In this document: one piece after another, positions 1 through 8,458 of the stretch
Layout of the letters: every line of letters begins with the position of its first letter
Position numbering within the stretch: position 1 is the stretch's first letter
DNA from: Paenochrobactrum gallinarii
GTDB lineage: Bacteria > Pseudomonadota > Alphaproteobacteria > Rhizobiales > Rhizobiaceae
Direction of reading: 5' to 3'
Length of the DNA: 64,000 nucleotides
Assembly: GCF_014205685.1 (NCBI RefSeq)
Contig: NZ_JACIIU010000005.1
Location: 62,001 to 126,000, forward strand
Made by a program: the position numbers and the translations under genes
The notes under the pieces: model-generated
What the model was told of the DNA's origin: nothing
Databases searched by the model: none
Seen by the model: the letters and a program-made list of their open reading frames with translations, nothing else

Positions 1-1
1 C

Positions 2-1411
2 ACCGCTTCGCTGGCGCATTGGTTGCAGCATCATCACGGTATCAATCGTGGTGACAGAGTGGCGCTTTTTGCGCAAAACTGCCCTGAATATCTGGAAATC
101 ATGCACGCAATTTGGTGGTTGGGTGCGATTATTGTCCCAATCAACCATAAACTTCATGCCAAAGAAGCGGCATGGATTATCGTAGATTCAGAAGCCAAAA
201 TTATTCTCACGGATGCAGATTGCAACTTTGACGATGCGCCATGCCTGCAAACGGTAATCAAGATAGCTGATGCCGCTTATAATCAAGCGGTTTCAGCAGC
301 CCATCAAGATAAACCGGCTGATTGTGATAGCAACGAAATTGCATGGCTATTTTACACATCCGGCACAACCGGCCGCCCTAAAGGCGTGATGCTCAGCCAT
401 AATAATCTTATCCATATGAGCCTTTGTTACAGCCTCGATGTTGATCAGGTTTTTGGTAGTGACACGGCTTTGTATGCAGCCCCTATGTCACATGGTGCCG
501 GTCTTTATAACATGATTTTCATGCGTGCCGGCGCGCGCCATCTAATCCCTGCCTCGAAGGGTTTTGATTCAGCCGAAATCATCGATCTGGCAAAAACACA
601 AAAGAATCTGGTGTTTTTCGCAGCGCCTACTATGGTCAAACGCCTGATCGCTCATTCAAAGACAGTCAATTATCAAGGCGAAGGCATCCGCACGATCATT
701 TATGGCGGCGGGCCAATGTATGCCGCCGATATTGATGAAGCACTTGACTATTTCGGTGATCGCTTTGTGCAAATCTATGGTCAGGGCGAAAGCCCGATGA
801 CCATCACCGCTCTGTCGCGCGATCTGGTTAAAGATCAAAGCCACGCCAACTGGCGCTCACGCCGCGCATCTGTTGGCACGGCGCAGGCTTGTGTCAAAGT
901 TGAAATTCGCGACGATAATGGCAAGCCTTTGCCGCATGGTTCCACCGGCGAAATTGCTGTGTTTGGCCAAACCGTCATGCAAGGCTATTGGAATAATCCG
1001 GATGCAACCGCCAGTACTTTGAACAATGGCTGGCTGATGACAGGCGATCTTGGTCATCTCGATGAAGATGGTTTTTTGCATCTTACCGATCGATCCAAAG
1101 ATGTGATTATATCCGGCGGCACCAATATTTACCCGCGTGAAGTAGAAGAAACCCTGCTGCAACATCCAGATGTTTTTGAAGTCGCGGTGATTGGTGTTCC
1201 CGATCCTGAATGGGGTGAGAATATTGTCGCTTATATTGTCATGCGCGATGAAAAACCGGCTGAGAAAACACTGCTGGATCATTGGTGCCAATCACACATG
1301 GCATCGTTCAAAAAACCAAAAAAATATTTCTTTGTCAAAGAGTTACCAAAGAACAGTTATGGTAAGGTTCTGAAAACAGAACTACGTCAACTGTCGATGG
1401 AAAAGAGTTGA
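2..1411 (+). CDS. AMP-binding acyl-CoA synthetase (5' end outside window)
   Basis: This is the C-terminal 469 codons of an ANL-superfamily ligase that activates a carboxylic acid as acyl-AMP and transfers it to CoA. The reading frame is open to base 2, so the true start lies before the window; an internal TTG at 23 is not a credible start because family-typical sequence (LAHWL) is encoded upstream of it. Visible motifs are the P-loop YTSGTTGRPKG, the hinge region TGDLGHLDEDG, DRSKDVIISGG, and the C-terminal catalytic lysine in PKNSYGKVLK. It sits directly upstream of a TRAP transporter on the same strand, so the imported acid could be its substrate; that is inference. FadD-like or aromatic-acid-CoA ligase activity cannot be separated by eye. 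Confidence 0.93.
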   Translation, partial: TASLAHWLQHHHGINRGDRVALFAQNCPEYLEIMHAIWWLGAIIVPINHKLHAKEAAWIIVDSEAKIILTDADCNFDDAPCLQTVIKIADAAYNQAVSAAHQDKPADCDSNEIAWLFYTSGTTGRPKGVMLSHNNLIHMSLCYSLDVDQVFGSDTALYAAPMSHGAGLYNMIFMRAGARHLIPASKGFDSAEIIDLAKTQKNLVFFAAPTMVKRLIAHSKTVNYQGEGIRTIIYGGGPMYAADIDEALDYFGDRFVQIYGQGESPMTITALSRDLVKDQSHANWRSRRASVGTAQACVKVEIRDDNGKPLPHGSTGEIAVFGQTVMQGYWNNPDATASTLNNGWLMTGDLGHLDEDGFLHLTDRSKDVIISGGTNIYPREVEETLLQHPDVFEVAVIGVPDPEWGENIVAYIVMRDEKPAEKTLLDHWCQSHMASFKKPKKYFFVKELPKNSYGKVLKTELRQLSMEKS

Positions 1412-1464
1412 AAACATTCGGTTGTGGCGGAGGAACCATGGCCGAAATAAAGGGAGGAAATAAA

Positions 1465-2553
1465 ATGGATAGACGTCATTTTCTTAAAATGTCTGCAGCT
1501 CTGGCAGGCACAAGCCTGATGCCATCATTTGCAGGCTCGGCATTTGCCAAAACCTCATTGAAATTCGATAGCTACATTTCAGAAACCGCAGGCCCTTCAT
1601 GGATTGATGAATGGTTTATGAAAGAGCTTGAAACACGCACCAATGGTGAAGTTTCCATCCGCCGTTATTGGGCAGGCAGCCTCAATAAAGTCGGCGAACA
1701 TCTGGCAGCAGTGCGTGACAAGACATCAGAAATGTCACTGATTTCACCGGGGTATTATCAGGTTGAATTGCCTGTTACCCGTGGCCTGGAATGGTATTTC
1801 CGCATGGAGCGCGCTGATAGTTTGCAGCTTGTTTGCCGTGATGTTTACGAGCAATTTGAACCCCTGCGTGATGAGTGGGAAAAACGCCACCGTGCAAAAG
1901 TTCTTTATTGGACAAACTGGAACTACGCACCACTTGTGATGCGCGATCCGATCAACTCCATTGATGATATCAAGGGCAAGAAAATCCGTGGTTACGGCAT
2001 TGCAACCGATGTGATTGAACGCCTTGGTGGCATTGCTGTTCCAATGGCCGCACCGGATGTTTATCAAGCGCTCGAACGCGGCGTACTTGATGGCGTTTAC
2101 GGTTTCGATTTTGTCACGGCCGTTGCTTACAAGCTGCATGAAGTTGCGCCAAACTTCTACGACATTGGCGACGGCCCCCATGCTCCGGCAACAACTGTTA
2201 TGAATATCGATGTCTGGAATGGTCTTTCACCTGACGTCCAACAGGTTGCCAAAGAATTAGCTGACGAACTTTACGCGGGTAAATTCACTGAAATTTACGA
2301 CAAAGTGCTGCTTGACTACGTGAAGAAAGTTACAGCTGAAGGCGGTAAACTTTACACACTGTCTGATGAAGAAAAAGCTCGCGCCAAAGCTTTGGTACAA
2401 CCGGCTGAAGTGCAGGCCTGGGTGGACACTGTCGCAAAACCAGCCGGTATTGACGGTGCAGCGATGCAAAAACTCATTGACGCAGCAATCGAAAAACACG
2501 CGCCACAAGGCAAAATGCTGCGTCCATACGAGATTGCCCAATCTCTGAAATAA
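1465..2553 (+). CDS. TRAP transporter substrate-binding protein (DctP/TAXI-like, Tat signal)
   Basis: Periplasmic receptor of a tripartite ATP-independent importer, about 362 aa. The ATG at 1465 is preceded by GGGAGG at good spacing and gives a twin-arginine leader (DRRHFLK) followed by a hydrophobic stretch and an AFA cleavage site, so it is preferred over an upstream in-frame codon at 1408. The mature part carries DctP-family features: the FDSYISETAG start of strand 1, the conserved LEWYFRM/RDPINSIDDIKGKKIRGYG region that contains the substrate-carboxylate arginine (KIRGYG), and GVLDGVYGFD. DctQ and DctM follow immediately. A Tat leader on a TRAP receptor suggests export of a folded protein. 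Substrate is unknown; carboxylates are usual. Confidence 0.93.
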   Translation: MDRRHFLKMSAALAGTSLMPSFAGSAFAKTSLKFDSYISETAGPSWIDEWFMKELETRTNGEVSIRRYWAGSLNKVGEHLAAVRDKTSEMSLISPGYYQVELPVTRGLEWYFRMERADSLQLVCRDVYEQFEPLRDEWEKRHRAKVLYWTNWNYAPLVMRDPINSIDDIKGKKIRGYGIATDVIERLGGIAVPMAAPDVYQALERGVLDGVYGFDFVTAVAYKLHEVAPNFYDIGDGPHAPATTVMNIDVWNGLSPDVQQVAKELADELYAGKFTEIYDKVLLDYVKKVTAEGGKLYTLSDEEKARAKALVQPAEVQAWVDTVAKPAGIDGAAMQKLIDAAIEKHAPQGKMLRPYEIAQSLK

Positions 2554-2619
2554 CAGACTGCTTTATGTCGCCGGTTATAGGTTTCTATATCCGGCGACCG
2601 CTTCCGGGAGGGAATGCGG

Positions 2620-3147
2620 ATGATCAAGCTAAATCGCGTTATCAATCGTCTTACCGACTTTACCGGCTGGATAGCGCTTGGCTTTCTGGCCTTTATGATG
2701 TTTGGCATCACGCTTGATGTGGTGCTGCGCGCTTTGACAGGTAAACCCGTACCCGGCCTTTTCGAAATGTCGGAAATGTCGATGGTTATGGTTGTGTTCA
2801 TGGGGCTTGGTTGGGCGCAAAGTGACGATGCCCATATCAGAGTGACCATGCTGACGGATAAATTCAGCCCGACATGGCAACGTCTTGTGACAACACTTGC
2901 CTGGCTTTTGGCAGCTCTTGCCCTCCTGATGCTAGCCTATCCGTCAACTTTGGAAGCAATTTATTCGTTTTCGATACGCGAGTTCCGCTGGGGATATTTT
3001 CAGGTTCCTATTTGGTGGGCAAAAATCGCTGTAGCAATCGGCCTTTGGCTGGCAGTCGTGCAAACACTTCTTCATGCGCTTTTGGTTTTAACCGGACGTG
3101 ATCCGCACCGCCAAAAGCCTGTTACTGCTTCCAGTCAGGAATTGTAA
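2620..3147 (+). CDS. TRAP transporter small permease (DctQ-like)
   Basis: Small membrane subunit of the TRAP importer, about 175 aa with four predicted hydrophobic segments (roughly residues 15-35, 50-70, 85-110 and 125-150), the usual DctQ topology. The conserved motif with a Glu in the second helix region (GLFEMSEMSMV) and the following GLGWAQSDDAHIRVT block are family hallmarks. Two in-frame ATGs exist at 2614 and 2620; the GGGAGGG Shine-Dalgarno ends at 2612, so 2620 has the better spacing. It lies between the receptor and the DctM gene and should form the DctQM complex with the latter in the inner membrane. Confidence 0.93.
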   Translation: MIKLNRVINRLTDFTGWIALGFLAFMMFGITLDVVLRALTGKPVPGLFEMSEMSMVMVVFMGLGWAQSDDAHIRVTMLTDKFSPTWQRLVTTLAWLLAALALLMLAYPSTLEAIYSFSIREFRWGYFQVPIWWAKIAVAIGLWLAVVQTLLHALLVLTGRDPHRQKPVTASSQEL

Positions 3148-3208
3148 AAGCACTGCCCGCAGATTTTAAAGTCGCCTGTTGGCTGACTCATCAAAACGGA
3201 ATTTATCA

Positions 3209-4519
3209 ATGGATACAACATTAGTCGCAACAATTGCTGTTGCAATGATCTTTGTATTGATGGCAATAGGCACGCCGGTTTTTGCAGCACTTGCACTCTC
3301 GGGTGCCTTAGGCATTGTCATGATCGAAGATCTGCCATTTCTGCTCAATCGTCTGAAATCCTTCTCATTTACGCAATCTGCTTCTTACACCCTAACCGTC
3401 ATTCCGCTCTTTATTCTCATGGGAGCTTTTGCCCATCATGCCAAAGTCGGAAAAAGATTATTTAGCGTCGCCAATAAATGGGTCGGGCATTTGCCGGGTG
3501 GTCTGGCGATGGCAGGAATTTTAACCAGTGCCGGCTTTGCCTGCACATCAGGCTCAAGCGTTGCAACGGCTGCCACCGTTGGCTCCGTTGCTATTCCGGA
3601 AATGAAAAAGGCCGGTTATGACCCGCGTCTTGCAGCCGGCAGTGTTGCAGCCGGTGGTGTTCTTGGTGTTTTGATACCGCCAAGCGTTTTGCTGATTTTC
3701 TATGCTGCCTTGACCGAAGTATCTGCCGGTAAAATGCTGATTGCCGGTTTTGTGCCAGGCATTTTAACAACAGTGGTTTTCATGATTGGTGTCAGCTTTA
3801 TCGGGCGCACCGGCATGAACCAGACAGCGCGCATTCCCGCTACACCCTGGGGCGAGCGACTCCGCGGAACCATTGAAGCATGGCAAGTGCTGGTGCTGTT
3901 TGTCGTTGTGCTCGGCGGCATTTATTTAGGGCTCGTCACCCCAACAGAGGCCGGCGCTATCGGCGCTGTTGCTGCGTTTTTGATGCTGCTGGCACATCGC
4001 CCGAAAAATTTGCGCAGCGAATTGGTTGAAAGCTTTCGATCAACCTCAGCCACGACGGTGATGATCTTATTCACCATGATCGGGGCTGGTATTTTCAGTT
4101 ATTTTCTAACCCTTATTCAACTGCCGCATGCCATTGCCGCTTTTGTTGTTGCCAGCGACATTCCTCCTTATGCAGTCATTGCACTGTTGCTGCTGGTCTA
4201 CATCCCGCTGGGCATGTTTCTTGATGCTTTCTCGATGATGGTCATCACCTTGCCGATCATGTTCCCGACAGTAGTTCAACTTGGTTTTGATCCGATCTGG
4301 TTTGGCATTCTCAGCGTCAAAATGTGTGAAATCGGCCTCATCACACCGCCGGTTGGGCTCAACTGTTTTGTGATTGCAGGGATTGACCGCGAAACTTCGC
4401 TTGCTGATGTTTTCAAAGGCTCGTTCTGGTTTGTTTTGATGGAACTCTTCACGATCATTCTGCTGTTTTGCTTCCCGATCATCGTGACATGGCTTCCAGA
4501 CACAATGATGGGGCGCTAA
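3209..4519 (+). CDS. TRAP transporter large permease (DctM-like)
   Basis: Large ion-coupled permease of the TRAP system, about 436 aa and strongly hydrophobic with about a dozen membrane segments. Family signatures seen include LTVIPLFILMGAFAHH, the CTSGSSVATAATVG stretch, LGVLIPPSVLLIFYA, VTPTEAGAIGAV and the C-terminal LITPPVGLNCFVI. The ATG at 3209 starts exactly at a typical DctM N terminus; an upstream TTG at 3179 in the same frame would add ten polar residues and has no ribosome site. A single base separates its stop from the SDR start, so the SDR is translationally coupled and very likely part of the same operon. Confidence 0.94.
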   Translation: MDTTLVATIAVAMIFVLMAIGTPVFAALALSGALGIVMIEDLPFLLNRLKSFSFTQSASYTLTVIPLFILMGAFAHHAKVGKRLFSVANKWVGHLPGGLAMAGILTSAGFACTSGSSVATAATVGSVAIPEMKKAGYDPRLAAGSVAAGGVLGVLIPPSVLLIFYAALTEVSAGKMLIAGFVPGILTTVVFMIGVSFIGRTGMNQTARIPATPWGERLRGTIEAWQVLVLFVVVLGGIYLGLVTPTEAGAIGAVAAFLMLLAHRPKNLRSELVESFRSTSATTVMILFTMIGAGIFSYFLTLIQLPHAIAAFVVASDIPPYAVIALLLLVYIPLGMFLDAFSMMVITLPIMFPTVVQLGFDPIWFGILSVKMCEIGLITPPVGLNCFVIAGIDRETSLADVFKGSFWFVLMELFTIILLFCFPIIVTWLPDTMMGR

Positions 4520-4520
4520 A

Positions 4521-5306
4521 ATGACTAAAAATGAAATTAATGGTGTTGCACTGGTAACAGGCGGCGGCTCAGGCATTGGTCGGGCTAGCGCCTTACAACT
4601 TGCGGCCAAAGGCGCTTCTGTTGTCGTCGCTGATCTCAACCAGCAAGGCATTGACGAAACAGTCGCACTTATTCAGGCGCAAGGACATGAGGCCCTCGGC
4701 ATTAAGCTCGATGTTTCTGACCCGCAATCGGTGGATAACGCTTTCGCACTAACCAATGACTGGCGCGGCAGTTGCGATATTCTGGTCAATTGCGCCGGTA
4801 TTCTGGTGGTACAGCCGCTTCTCGACTTTCCGCTTGATGCATGGAACCGCTTAATGGCCATCAACCTGACCGGCACATTTTTATGTTCGCAACGTGCAGC
4901 CCGCGACATGGTCAAAAAGCGTTATGGCCGCATCATCAATATGGCATCGATTAGTGGCAGTCGTGCTGGTGTCGGCCGCGTTGCCTATGGCACTTCCAAA
5001 GCTGCCATCTCCGGACTCACACGCCAATTAGCGCTGGAACTCGGGGCTTATGGCATCACCGCCAATGCAATTGCACCGGGTGCTATTGTGACGGCCATGA
5101 CTGAAGCCGCTTATACGGATGTGACGCGGGCAAAACTGCTACCGATGATCCCTGCCGGTCATTTAGGTGAGGCAGACGACATTGCGTCAGCAGTTTGTTA
5201 TCTCGCCTCTCCGCAAGCTAAATATGTCAACGGCCACACGCTGGCTGTTGATGGCGGTTACCTTGCCACCGGCATGACCCAAACCGGTAACTTAGAGCTG
5301 AAATAA
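4521..5306 (+). CDS. SDR family oxidoreductase (FabG-like)
   Basis: NAD(P)-dependent short-chain dehydrogenase/reductase of 261 aa. The Rossmann glycine motif TGGGSGIGRA lies near residue 13, the NCAG motif near residue 92, and the catalytic Ser, Tyr and Lys are present (IINMASISGS, then YGTSK). The C terminus ends VDGGYLATG, as in classical FabG-type enzymes. It is the last gene of the acyl-CoA synthetase/TRAP operon and is followed by a strong hairpin terminator. The likely role is oxidation or reduction of a hydroxyl/keto group on the imported compound or on its CoA ester; the sequence alone does not fix the substrate. Confidence 0.92.
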   Translation: MTKNEINGVALVTGGGSGIGRASALQLAAKGASVVVADLNQQGIDETVALIQAQGHEALGIKLDVSDPQSVDNAFALTNDWRGSCDILVNCAGILVVQPLLDFPLDAWNRLMAINLTGTFLCSQRAARDMVKKRYGRIINMASISGSRAGVGRVAYGTSKAAISGLTRQLALELGAYGITANAIAPGAIVTAMTEAAYTDVTRAKLLPMIPAGHLGEADDIASAVCYLASPQAKYVNGHTLAVDGGYLATGMTQTGNLELK

Positions 5307-5331
5307 TAAGTTGAACTTTGGCTAAACAAAC

Positions 5332-5359
5332 AAAAAGGGGGATTAAATCCCCCTTTTTT
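5332..5359. terminator. Bidirectional Rho-independent terminator
   Basis: An inverted repeat GGGGGATT/AATCCCCC is flanked by A5 on the left and T6 on the right, so it can terminate both the plus-strand TRAP/SDR operon and the minus-strand aldehyde dehydrogenase, whose stop codon is at 5362. Confidence 0.9.
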
Positions 5360-5361
5360 AT

Positions 5362-6795
5362 TTACCAAATCTGATGTGAAATATTTTTCACAACCGTATA
5401 ATGCGACAAACCTTCCGTGCCACCTTCACGACCATAACCGCTATCTTTAACACCGCCAAAAGGTGTCTCCGGCAAAGAGGCCTCCAGCGTATTGATTGAA
5501 AAATTACCAGCTTCTATGCCTTCACTCAGGTAATAGACGTTTTTTGCGCAATGCGTGAAAGCGTAAGACGCCAAACCAAATGGCAGCGAATTTGCTTTTT
5601 CAAGTGCCTCTTCAACAGAAGAAACACAGTTGATCAAAGCTAATGGCCCAAATGGCTCTTCCGATAAAACACGCGCATCATCAGGCACATCGGCCAGCAC
5701 AGTCACAGGAAAGAAATAACCGCGATTACCAAGCCGCTCGCCACCTGTCAGAACGCGGGCTCCTTTTGCCTTGGCGTCACTCACCAAAGTTTCCAGCGCC
5801 TCAATGCGGCGCTCATTGGCCAATGGCCCCATTTCCGTTTCGGAATGCAAACCATTACCAATTTTAATGCTGCGCGCTTTTTCCACAAAAGCATTGGTAA
5901 AGGCTTCAAAGCTTTTTTCCATCACAAAAAAACGGGTCGGTGAGGTGCAAACCTGTCCGGCATTGCGCGCTTTACGGATCGCGGACATAGTGCCAGCGGC
6001 ACCGGCATCATAGTCGTCACAAACAATCACTGGTGCATGGCCGCCAAGCTCCATCAAAGCAGGCTTCATATAGCGCGATGCCATCGTCGTCAGATGTTTG
6101 CCAACAGCCGTTGAACCGGTAAATGCAATGGCACGGATGGTCGGATGCGGGATCAGATAATCTGAGATTTCAACCGGAACACCAAAAACCAGATTGAAGA
6201 CACCCGCCGGCAAACCTGCATCATGAAATGCTCGCGCAATATGATATGCACCGGCTGGTGTTTCTTCTGCCGCTTTCAAGATGATTGAGCAGCCGGAAGC
6301 CAAGGCACCTGCAATTTTGCGCGATGGCTGGCTCATCGGGAAATTCCAAGGCGAAAAGGCCGCAATCACGCCAATCGGCTGATGAATAACTGTGTATCGA
6401 GTACCCGGTGCACTTGGAATAACCCGTCCATAAGTGCGCAGACCCTCGGCTGCATCCCATTCAAAAAACTCGCACCCACGAATAACTTCAAGCCGTGCCT
6501 GTTCAAATGGCTTGCCATGCTCCATGGTGATGGAATGTGCAATCTCATCAGTGCGCTCTCGCATCAACGCACATGCTTTCAGAATAATCTCTGAACGCTT
6601 GGCTGGGGCAGTATTTCTCCAAACTTTAAACCCCTGCTCGGCAGCCGCAATCGCATCATCCAGATCCGTTCGTGTTGCAACCGGAACAGCGCCAATGACT
6701 GCTTCATCTGCCGGATTAAGCACAGGTAATGTATTTGCAGTTTTTCTCCACGTGCCACCAATATAAAGGCTTAGCTCCGGATATTGTTTCGTCAT
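5362..6795 (-). CDS. NAD(P)-dependent aldehyde dehydrogenase (semialdehyde dehydrogenase type)
   Basis: Aldehyde dehydrogenase of 477 aa, full family length. The NAD-binding SPWNFP motif (about 148-153), the cofactor Lys in LKAAEETP (174), the general-base Glu in MELGG (249) and the catalytic Cys in GQVCTSP (283) are all present. Overall it resembles the succinate-semialdehyde / alpha-ketoglutarate-semialdehyde dehydrogenase branch (GabD-like), which would fit a DapA-family lyase further upstream; this is inference. A terminator-like hairpin lies between it and livF (6919-6943) and the gap is about 209 bp, so it probably also has its own promoter. Confidence 0.93.
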   Translation of the reverse strand: MTKQYPELSLYIGGTWRKTANTLPVLNPADEAVIGAVPVATRTDLDDAIAAAEQGFKVWRNTAPAKRSEIILKACALMRERTDEIAHSITMEHGKPFEQARLEVIRGCEFFEWDAAEGLRTYGRVIPSAPGTRYTVIHQPIGVIAAFSPWNFPMSQPSRKIAGALASGCSIILKAAEETPAGAYHIARAFHDAGLPAGVFNLVFGVPVEISDYLIPHPTIRAIAFTGSTAVGKHLTTMASRYMKPALMELGGHAPVIVCDDYDAGAAGTMSAIRKARNAGQVCTSPTRFFVMEKSFEAFTNAFVEKARSIKIGNGLHSETEMGPLANERRIEALETLVSDAKAKGARVLTGGERLGNRGYFFPVTVLADVPDDARVLSEEPFGPLALINCVSSVEEALEKANSLPFGLASYAFTHCAKNVYYLSEGIEAGNFSINTLEASLPETPFGGVKDSGYGREGGTEGLSHYTVVKNISHQIW

Positions 6796-6918
6796 GGCTC
6801 ATTCTCCATTGCATCATAATTTTTAAGAGAGATGAGGTTTTCAAAATTTCGGCACGCAGATAGGCATTCACCGAAACGATGCTGAAAAAGTCAGTCATGT
6901 CTTTTTTGTTTAATGTGA

Positions 6919-6943
6919 AAAAACACACTCTCTTTTCGAGAGG
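6919..6943 (-). terminator. Hairpin plus T-run downstream of livF
   Basis: On the minus strand the stem CTCTC/GAGAG with a GAAAA loop is followed by TGTG and a run of six T, a plausible Rho-independent terminator for the Liv operon before the aldehyde dehydrogenase. Confidence 0.6.
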
Positions 6944-6973
6944 TTTTTGGTCGTCTGCCTCTTGTTCAATTTT

Positions 6974-7003
6974 GCCTCTCCAACGATGGCGAAGAGGCTT
7001 TTT
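6974..7003. terminator. Secondary hairpin in the livF/aldehyde dehydrogenase gap
   Basis: GCCTCT (6974-6979) pairs with AGAGGC (6993-6998) and is followed by T5 on the plus strand. On the minus strand the T tail is missing, so its role for livF transcription is doubtful. Confidence 0.35.
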
Positions 7004-7004
7004 G

Positions 7005-7706
7005 TTAAATTCCTACATATCCGTGAACCAGTTCGGCATTATCCTTCAGATCCTGATTGGTGCCCGACCAAACGGTTTTACCTTTTTCAAGCACATAATG
7101 ACGGTCTGCCAAACGCTTCAAAACATTGATGTTTTTATCAATCAGCAAGATCGCCTGTCCCTGTTGCTTCAAAGTTTCGATGCAATTCCAGATCTCAGCG
7201 CGGATTACCGGTGCCAAGCCTTCGGTTGCCTCATCCAAAATCAGCAATTTCGGGTTGGTCATCAAAGCGCGGCTGATCACCAGCATTTGCTGTTCACCAC
7301 CAGACAATGTGCCAGCCATCTGGCCTGCGCGCTCCTGAAGGCGTGGAAAAAGCGCGTAAACATGCTCCAATGTCCAAGGGGATGAGCGCTGCAATCGGTT
7401 GGCAGCTGTCGCCACCAGATTTTCACGTACCGTCAGAGTGGAGAAGGTTTCACGGCCTTCCGGCACCAAGCCAACACCAAGGCGTGCGACCACTTCCGGT
7501 GCGGAACCAAATGTATCGCGTCCGCCAAAGCTGATTTTGCCGGATAATGGCTGCAAAAGCCCCATGATAGAGCGCACAGTGGTCATTTTTCCCATACCAT
7601 TGCGCCCAAGCAACGTGACGATTTCACCTTCTTTAATTTCGAGTTCCACATCGAAAAGCACCTGACTGGGCCCGTATGCGGATTGCAGTCCTGCAACGCT
7701 CAGCAT
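7005..7706 (-). CDS. LivF-like ABC ATPase with defective Walker A motif
   Basis: Branched-chain-amino-acid-type (HAAT) ABC ATP-binding protein, 233 aa. The signature LSGGEQQM, Walker B LLILDEATEGL and the switch region (LLIDKN) are present. Walker A reads GRNGMGKM: the residue after the P-loop lysine, which is Ser or Thr in nearly all ABC ATPases and ligates Mg-ATP, is Met (residue 41, codon ATG at 7584-7586). One C-to-T change from ACG would give this. The ATG overlaps the LivG stop by seven bases and has a GAGGGAG ribosome site, so the gene is otherwise well formed. Activity is probably strongly reduced. It is last in the Liv gene block and precedes a terminator. Confidence 0.92.
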   Translation of the reverse strand: MLSVAGLQSAYGPSQVLFDVELEIKEGEIVTLLGRNGMGKMTTVRSIMGLLQPLSGKISFGGRDTFGSAPEVVARLGVGLVPEGRETFSTLTVRENLVATAANRLQRSSPWTLEHVYALFPRLQERAGQMAGTLSGGEQQMLVISRALMTNPKLLILDEATEGLAPVIRAEIWNCIETLKQQGQAILLIDKNINVLKRLADRHYVLEKGKTVWSGTNQDLKDNAELVHGYVGI

Positions 7707-8458
7707 GCTTCATCTCCCTCTCCCAGATAGGCACTGCGTACTTCCGGATGATTACGAATTTCATCTGCACTACCGGTTGCAATAACGCGTCCGTACACTA
7801 GTACCGAAATACGGTTTGCAAGCTGGAAAACCGCATCCATATCATGCTCAACCAGCAACATACTGACCTGACTTTTCAAGCCTTGCAGCAATTTTACCAT
7901 TTGCTGGCTTTCAGTGTGGCCAAGCCCTGCCATCGGCTCATCAAGCAACATCACCCTTGGCTCTGTTGCCATGGCAACCGCCAGTTCCAGCTGCTTTTGC
8001 TCACCATGCGAGAGATTGGCAACCAATTCATCGGCGCGGTGTTCCAAACCGATGGGTCTAAGATAATTAAGTGCACTATCACGCAACTGCGTTTCTTTGC
8101 GGACATTGCCCCAAAAGCGGAAACTATGTCCCTGACGAATTTGAATAGCGATAGCGACATTGTCCAACACGCTATACTCGGGCAGCAAAGAAGTGATCTG
8201 GAAAGTCCGTGCCAGCCCCAGCCCGATACGTTTTGCAGTCGGCAAACGACTGATATCACAGCCTTCAAGTTCAATTTTACCGGCATCGGATTTCAATTCA
8301 CCGAGTAACTGCGAAATAAGCGTGGTTTTGCCTGCACCATTGGGGCCGATCAGCGCGTGGATTTCACCCGGCCGCACATCCAGCGAAACACTGTCTGTCG
8401 CCAGCAAACCACCGAACCTTTTAACAAGACCGCTTACATTAAGAATAGGTTCACTCAT
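7700..8458 (-). CDS. LivG-like ABC ATPase
   Basis: ATP-binding subunit of the same HAAT-type importer, 252 aa. Walker A GPNGAGKTT, signature LSHGEQKQ and Walker B VMLLDEPMAGLG are intact, and the LivG-type C terminus (HPEVRSAYLGEGDEAC) is present. The ATG at 8458 overlaps the LivM stop as ATGA, which fixes the start; longer readings would run into livM. LivF follows with a seven-base overlap. It should pair with LivF on the cytoplasmic face of LivHM. Its partners LivF and LivH both carry lesions, so this intact gene may no longer serve a working transporter. Confidence 0.94.
   Translation of the reverse strand: MSEPILNVSGLVKRFGGLLATDSVSLDVRPGEIHALIGPNGAGKTTLISQLLGELKSDAGKIELEGCDISRLPTAKRIGLGLARTFQITSLLPEYSVLDNVAIAIQIRQGHSFRFWGNVRKETQLRDSALNYLRPIGLEHRADELVANLSHGEQKQLELAVAMATEPRVMLLDEPMAGLGHTESQQMVKLLQGLKSQVSMLLVEHDMDAVFQLANRISVLVYGRVIATGSADEIRNHPEVRSAYLGEGDEAC

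Noticed and set aside
6879-7385. 168-aa open frame on the plus strand starting in the livF/ALDH gap
   Set aside because: Most of it is antisense to livF, and the gap portion covers the terminator hairpins.
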